From the NCBI RefSeq assembly GCF_024721605.1, contig NZ_CP102630.1, forward strand, positions 62,001 through 126,000: 64,000 nt of DNA, read 5' to 3'. The notes under the pieces were generated by a model that was not told the origin of the DNA, did no database searches, and saw nothing but the letters and a program-made list of their open reading frames with translations. Source of the DNA: Sphingomicrobium flavum. GTDB taxonomy: Bacteria; Pseudomonadota; Alphaproteobacteria; Sphingomonadales; Sphingomonadaceae. How positions within the stretch are numbered: position 1 is the stretch's first letter; each line of letters begins with the position of its first letter. A program made the position numbers and the translations under genes. Positions 60,352 to 64,000 of this stretch are shown in pieces.

Positions 60352-61248
60352 ATGTTCATTTCGGCGATCCGAAATATCGTGAGGGATCGAGAGATCATCG
60401 TGCGCGATGGCGACACGGCGAAGATCGTGCGTATTCCTGCGTTGATGCAGTTTGCCGTCATTGCGATCCTGCTCTGCCTTACCGCCTGGTCCGGCTATGC
60501 CGCTGCCCGTCTTGCCACCGCCCATTCGGCGGTGCTTTCATATCAGGCCCATGAACGTGCCGAACATGCCCGCCTGGCTGAACGCCAGGAAGTCCTCGCC
60601 GCGCTGGGCGCCCAGCTGCTGGAAGAGCGCTATCAGGCCAAGCTGGCCGAGCTGAAAGAAATGGGCGTCGACATGCCCGCCATGGGCGGCCCGTTCGAGG
60701 AAACCGACAAGGGCGACGAGAATTTCCGCGAGCTGTTCAATAATTGGAAGAAACTCGACAGCCTGCATTCAGGCGCAATCGCGGTGCCTTCGGACAAGCC
60801 GGTGAAGTCGGCCACGCTGACGTCGGCTTATGGTACCCGTACCGATCCCTTCAAGGGCAGCCGCGCGCGCCATGGCGGGATCGATCTTGCCGGCCCGGTG
60901 GGCACGCCCATTTATGCGACCGCTGACGGTGTTGTGCTGCGCGCGGGTTGGAACAGTGGCGGCTATGGCAATTTGGTCGAAGTCGACCATGGCAACGGTA
61001 TCGTCACCCGCTATGCCCATATGTCGAAGATTACGGTGAATGCGGGCGACCGCGTCAATCGCGGGCAGAAGGTCGGCCAGATGGGTTCGACCGGCCGTTC
61101 GACCGGCAGCCACCTTCACTATGAAGTCCGCATCGACGGCAAGGCCGTCAATCCGATCCCCTTCATGCGCTCGGCCGATTATCTGGTCGCGCTCAATGAC
61201 AAGGCCGAAGGCAGCGAAGAAGTCGGCCTCGGCGGCGGCGGGCGCTAA
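60352..61248 (+). CDS. M23-family (LytM) peptidase-like protein
   Basis: 298 residues. One membrane anchor near 30-55 (ALMQFAVIAILLCLTAWSGYAAA), an alpha-helical, Ala/Glu-rich coiled region (60-140), and a C-terminal M23 domain with SAYGTRTDPFKGSRARHGGIDLAGPVGTPI and GSHLHYEVRIDG. Zn ligands His and Asp in the first and HxH in the second motif are present, so it could be an active endopeptidase of peptidoglycan. Such proteins act in cell separation or envelope maintenance. ATG 60352 is the only start near the end of the intergenic region. Confidence 0.87.
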   Translation: MFISAIRNIVRDREIIVRDGDTAKIVRIPALMQFAVIAILLCLTAWSGYAAARLATAHSAVLSYQAHERAEHARLAERQEVLAALGAQLLEERYQAKLAELKEMGVDMPAMGGPFEETDKGDENFRELFNNWKKLDSLHSGAIAVPSDKPVKSATLTSAYGTRTDPFKGSRARHGGIDLAGPVGTPIYATADGVVLRAGWNSGGYGNLVEVDHGNGIVTRYAHMSKITVNAGDRVNRGQKVGQMGSTGRSTGSHLHYEVRIDGKAVNPIPFMRSADYLVALNDKAEGSEEVGLGGGGR

Positions 61249-61299
61249 TCACGCCAGGAGCGCTTGCTCCGCCCCCGCATCATCCCTATCTCGCTCGTC

Positions 61300-61623
61300 G
61301 TGAGTGACATTATCCTGACCCCCAACGCTGCGGCCCGTGTGGCCGCGATTGCCGCCAAGCAAGGCGCGCCCGCCGTGCTGCGTCTGTCCGTCGAGGGCGG
61401 AGGCTGTTCGGGGTTCACCTACAAGTTCGAGCTTGGCGAAGTCGAAGAGGGTGACAGCCGCGCCGAGGAAGGCGGGGTCACGCTGGTGGTCGATCCGGTC
61501 AGCATCGACCTCATTCGCGGCTCGGCCGTCGATTTCGTCGAAAATCTGGGTGGGGCCAGCTTCCAGGTGACCAATCCCAACGCGGCCAGCGGCTGCGGCT
61601 GCGGCGCGAGCTTCTCCGTCTGA
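61300..61623 (+). CDS. erpA: Iron-sulfur cluster carrier/insertion protein (A-type, ErpA-like)
   Basis: 107 residues from GTG 61300. The A-type carrier cysteines are Cys35 in EGGGCSGFTYKF and Cys99 and Cys101 in ASGCGCGASF. It binds a [2Fe-2S] or [4Fe-4S] cluster and hands it to apo-enzymes. The frame is open to 61264, but that adds a Pro/Arg segment foreign to the family. The stop TGA overlaps the xth ATG by one base. Confidence 0.87.
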   Translation: MSDIILTPNAAARVAAIAAKQGAPAVLRLSVEGGGCSGFTYKFELGEVEEGDSRAEEGGVTLVVDPVSIDLIRGSAVDFVENLGGASFQVTNPNAASGCGCGASFSV

Positions 61624-62405
61624 TGGTCAATATCGTCAGTTTCAACATCAATGGCCTGCGCGCGCGCCTGCCCCGCCTGATCGAGTTTCTCGACAAGGAA
61701 AAGCCGGACATTGTCTGCCTCCAGGAAATCAAGGGCCTGCCCGAAGCCTTGCCGACCGATGAGGTGGAGGCTGCCGGCTACAAGGCGCACTGGCATGGCC
61801 AGAAAGGCTTCAACGGCGTTGCCATCCTGTCGCGCAGCGAGGGGGAACTGACGCTGCGTCGCACCGGGCTGCCCGACGATCCCAACTCCGACCAGGCCCG
61901 CTATATCGAGGCCGAAGCGCATGGCGTGGTGGTAGGCTGCATTTATCTGCCCAACGGCAATCCGGTGGGCACTGACAAGTTCGATTACAAACTGGCCTGG
62001 ATGGACAAGTTGGCAGCACATGCCCAGACGCTGCTGGCGGAGGAAAAGCCGGTGGTATTGGCCGGGGACTATAATGTCATCCCCGAGGATCGCGACACGT
62101 TCAGCGTCAAGGCGATGGCGAGCGACGCGCTGATGCAGCCGGAAAGCCGCGCGGCCTTGCGCAAGCTGGCCTATCAGGGCTGGACCGACGCGCTGCGGCA
62201 GGTTCATCCCGACGAGGACAAGCTCTACACCTTCTGGGATTATCAGGCGGGAGCCTGGCAGCGCGATGCGGGTTTCCGGATCGACCATTTCCTGCTGTCG
62301 CCGCAGGCGGCCGACCGGCTGGCGGGCGCGGGCGTCCACAAATGGGCGCGCGGCGAGGAGAAGGCGTCGGACCATGCGCCCGTCTGGGTGCAGTTGCACG
62401 ATTAG
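61623..62405 (+). CDS. xth: Exodeoxyribonuclease III
   Basis: 260 residues of the exonuclease/endonuclease/phosphatase fold. FNINGLRARLPRLIEFL, the metal-binding Glu in CLQEIKGLPE, YLPNGNPVGTDK, the AP-endonuclease GDYNVIPEDRD and the C-terminal DHAPVWV (with Asp-His pair) are present. It acts on abasic sites and 3' ends in base-excision repair. Start overlaps erpA. Confidence 0.93.
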   Translation: MVNIVSFNINGLRARLPRLIEFLDKEKPDIVCLQEIKGLPEALPTDEVEAAGYKAHWHGQKGFNGVAILSRSEGELTLRRTGLPDDPNSDQARYIEAEAHGVVVGCIYLPNGNPVGTDKFDYKLAWMDKLAAHAQTLLAEEKPVVLAGDYNVIPEDRDTFSVKAMASDALMQPESRAALRKLAYQGWTDALRQVHPDEDKLYTFWDYQAGAWQRDAGFRIDHFLLSPQAADRLAGAGVHKWARGEEKASDHAPVWVQLHD

Positions 62406-62502
62406 ACGAGCGCCGTTGGTAGAAAGTTGGTTGGTCGCGGCACCCCTCATGCGCACAAGGCGTTCAGGGGCAATCGCAACAGTGCAAGCGAGTAGAGAAA
62501 CG

Positions 62503-63435
62503 ATGGCCAAGTCATATATTCGAACAATTCTGGCGATGGGCAGCCTTGCCCTGCTTGCCCCCATCTGCGCTCATGCGCAGGACAGCGATCCTGAAGAAAC
62601 CATCGTCGTCGAAGGCGCACCCGAGGTGGATGGCAGCGATGCCCGCCAGCAGGCGCGCGACATCACCCATCCGCTCGACGGTTTTGCCGAGCCGCTGGCG
62701 CGCTTCCAGGGCCCGATCTGCCCGGGAGTCTGGGGAATGCGGCCTCAAAATGCGCAGCTGGTCATCGACCGCATCTACTTCAACGCAGAATATGTCGGCG
62801 CGCCGGTGAATATCGAGGAAAATTGCGGTGCCAATGTCTGGGTCATCGTGGTCGACAATCCGGCGGTCGAATTCGAGAAGCTGGTCGAAAAGAGCGACTC
62901 CCTCGTTCGCCCGCTGACGCCGTTCGAGCGCAAGCGCGTGCGCCAGCAGAAAGGGCCGGTGCGGGCCTGGCAATTGATCACCACGCGCGACGAGAATGGC
63001 GAGCGGGTGGCGACGGGCCACGAGGTTGCCGGAGCATTTGCCGAAGCCAAGGTGATGGGCACCCCGCCGCCATCCTTGCCCACCACCAACATGTCGCGAC
63101 TGCGGCTACCCATCCGGCAGGATATCGAAGTCGCCATCGTGATGGTCGAGCGCAAGGCGCTGGCCAGCCTCGATGCGGTCGCGCTGGCCGACTATGCCAC
63201 GATGCGCAGCCTGGCGCGCACCGAAGAGCCCGAAGATGGCGAAGTCGGCGAGGGCGACGTCTATGATACGGTGCTGTCACTGTTCGGCGAGGAGTCGCCC
63301 AACGACCGGCTGACCGTGTTCGATCGCGCATATCTGCGCGGGGTCTATCGCAGCGGTCCCTATCGGCCCGCGCGCATGGGTGTCGCCAGCCTCAAGCCCT
63401 TGATGGAAGAGGAGCTTGCCAAGGGCGGCTACTAG
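62503..63435 (+). CDS. Secreted two-cysteine protein of unknown function, first of a tandem pair
   Basis: 310 residues. A signal peptide (MAKSYIRTILAMGSLALLAPICAHAQ) is followed by DPEETIVVEGAPEVDGSDARQQARDITHPLD, a short domain with Cys73 (GPICPGVWGM) and Cys108 (EENCGANVWVIVVDNP), then an RKRVRQQKGPVRAWQLIT segment and a C-terminal half ending YDTVLSLFGEESPNDRLTVFDRAYLRGVYRS. The two cysteines may pair as a disulfide in the periplasm. I find no named family. ATG 62503 is followed by good coding sequence; the frame upstream is xth read out of frame. Confidence 0.8.
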   Translation: MAKSYIRTILAMGSLALLAPICAHAQDSDPEETIVVEGAPEVDGSDARQQARDITHPLDGFAEPLARFQGPICPGVWGMRPQNAQLVIDRIYFNAEYVGAPVNIEENCGANVWVIVVDNPAVEFEKLVEKSDSLVRPLTPFERKRVRQQKGPVRAWQLITTRDENGERVATGHEVAGAFAEAKVMGTPPPSLPTTNMSRLRLPIRQDIEVAIVMVERKALASLDAVALADYATMRSLARTEEPEDGEVGEGDVYDTVLSLFGEESPNDRLTVFDRAYLRGVYRSGPYRPARMGVASLKPLMEEELAKGGY

Positions 63436-63508
63436 GCCGCTTCGCCCAAGGCAGGGTTTTGTGTTATCCTGGCCGCAGTTTCGCTGGATAAGGGGGACTG
63501 AGTCGGTG

Positions 63509-64000
63509 ATGTTGAAACCTGCAATGGCGATGGCACTGCTTGTTTGCGCTGCGTCACTATGGCCCGCCCAAGCTGGGGCCCAGCAAAGCCCGGTCGAACC
63601 CGACCGGACCATCATCGTCCAAGGCAATCCCGAGGTCGACGGCGACGCGGCGCGGCGGCAAGCGCGCGGCATCACTTTCCCGACCGATGACTATGCCGAT
63701 TCGCTGGCGCGTTTTCATCGTCCCGTCTGTGTCGGCCTGTACGGGCTGCGGGCTGCCGCGGCGCAGGACGTGATCGACCGCATCTATTTGAATGCCGAAA
63801 AGGCCGGTGTCGCGACCAACCAGGAGGAAGGCTGCGCCGCCAATTTGTGGGTGATGATTGTCGACGATCCAGCGGCAACCTTCGAACGGCTGGCTGACGA
63901 AAGCAGCTGGATGGTGCGCGACTTGAGCCGCTTCGAGCGCAGGCGCATCCGCGAGCAGCAGGGTCCGACGCGGGCATGGCAGATCACCAGTGCGCGCGAC
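63509..64000 (+). CDS. Paralogue of the preceding secreted protein (3' part missing)
   Basis: 164 codons run out of the window. The signal peptide is followed by DRTIIVQGNPEVDGDAARRQARGITFPTD, Cys74 in RPVCVGLYGL, DRIYLNAEKAG, Cys109 in EGCAANLWVMIVDDP and FERRRIREQQGPTRAWQIT, matching the protein at 62503 along its whole visible length. ATG 63509 or GTG 63506 (better distance to AGGGGG) could start it. The gap of 73 nt between the two genes suggests co-transcription or a recent duplication. Confidence 0.78.
   Translation, partial: MLKPAMAMALLVCAASLWPAQAGAQQSPVEPDRTIIVQGNPEVDGDAARRQARGITFPTDDYADSLARFHRPVCVGLYGLRAAAAQDVIDRIYLNAEKAGVATNQEEGCAANLWVMIVDDPAATFERLADESSWMVRDLSRFERRRIREQQGPTRAWQITSARD

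Noticed and set aside
1-64000. CRISPR arrays, insertion sequences, prophage or toxin-antitoxin loci
   Set aside because: No regularly spaced repeats, transposase, integrase, phage structural or recognisable toxin/antitoxin genes were found by reading all credible proteins.

Overview
The window is about 64 kb of GC-rich bacterial chromosome with tightly packed genes and short intergenic gaps. Gene content points to an alphaproteobacterium, most likely Sphingomonadales. The supporting genes are sciP (DUF1153, a CtrA inhibitor restricted to alphaproteobacteria), an ATP12-type F1-ATPase chaperone, class I PhaC with an alphaproteobacterial phasin, DUF4893 and DUF2141 proteins, and an scpA-pccA propionate locus. 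There is no phage, insertion sequence, CRISPR array or rRNA operon; the only RNA gene seen is tRNA-Glu. The region is therefore mostly core chromosome, and the interest lies in regulation, small lineage-specific genes and repeats.

Layout. 0-3.3 kb: the end of methylmalonyl-CoA mutase, an unusually AT-rich secreted-protein gene, pccA and a macro-domain protein. 3.3-8.0 kb (minus): a five-gene CoA-ester catabolic operon (acyl-CoA ligase, RidA, acyl-CoA dehydrogenase, crotonase, SDR) that resembles aerobic 2-aminobenzoyl-CoA clusters but lacks the signature monooxygenase here. 8.1-9.5 kb: PhoX-like phosphatase. 9.6-13.9 kb: PutP-type symporter, then glutathione-dependent formaldehyde detoxification (frmA, VOC, ProX-like deacylase, fghA). 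13.9-16.7 kb: universal stress protein and ktrBA potassium uptake. 17.2 kb: tRNA-Glu. 17.3-24.1 kb: recJ, two PH-domain membrane proteins, glpX, small membrane proteins, an L,D-transpeptidase. 24.2-31.3 kb: alaC-type aminotransferase, TRIC channel, phaC, rarD, a lipoprotein, an RluC-type pseudouridine synthase. 31.3-36.9 kb: HAD phosphatase, ATP12, gmk, phasin, clpS, murA, a PhyH-type oxygenase. 37.2-42.9 kb: DUF445 protein and an RND efflux pair. 43.0-48.7 kb: two GlsB-type membrane proteins, SIMPL protein, sciP, mnmA, and a pdxH-CDF-phzF operon. 48.8-50.2 kb: a small DUF2141/membrane/winged-helix regulator operon with a palindrome over its promoter. 50.3-53.5 kb: DnaJ-like protein, BrkB, fabI, YkvA. 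53.5-62.4 kb: methyltransferase, purA, alpha/beta hydrolase, SIMPL-like protein, serA-serC, M23 peptidase, erpA, xth. 62.5-64 kb: two tandem paralogous secreted proteins of unknown function, the second cut by the window end.

The strongest leads are: (1) a perfect 16-bp inverted repeat bracketing a good sigma70 promoter in front of the phasin, which looks like a two-site operator; (2) the phasin itself, which carries an N-terminal histone-H1-like Lys/Ala tail; (3) the DUF2141 operon, with a probable autoregulatory site for its own winged-helix regulator; (4) a tandem family of two-cysteine secreted proteins at the right edge; (5) a run of convergent gene pairs whose stop codons interlock in a 4-nt CTAG/TTAA/CTAA, leaving no room for intrinsic terminators; and (6) a low-GC gene fitted exactly between scpA and pccA through two TAATG junctions.
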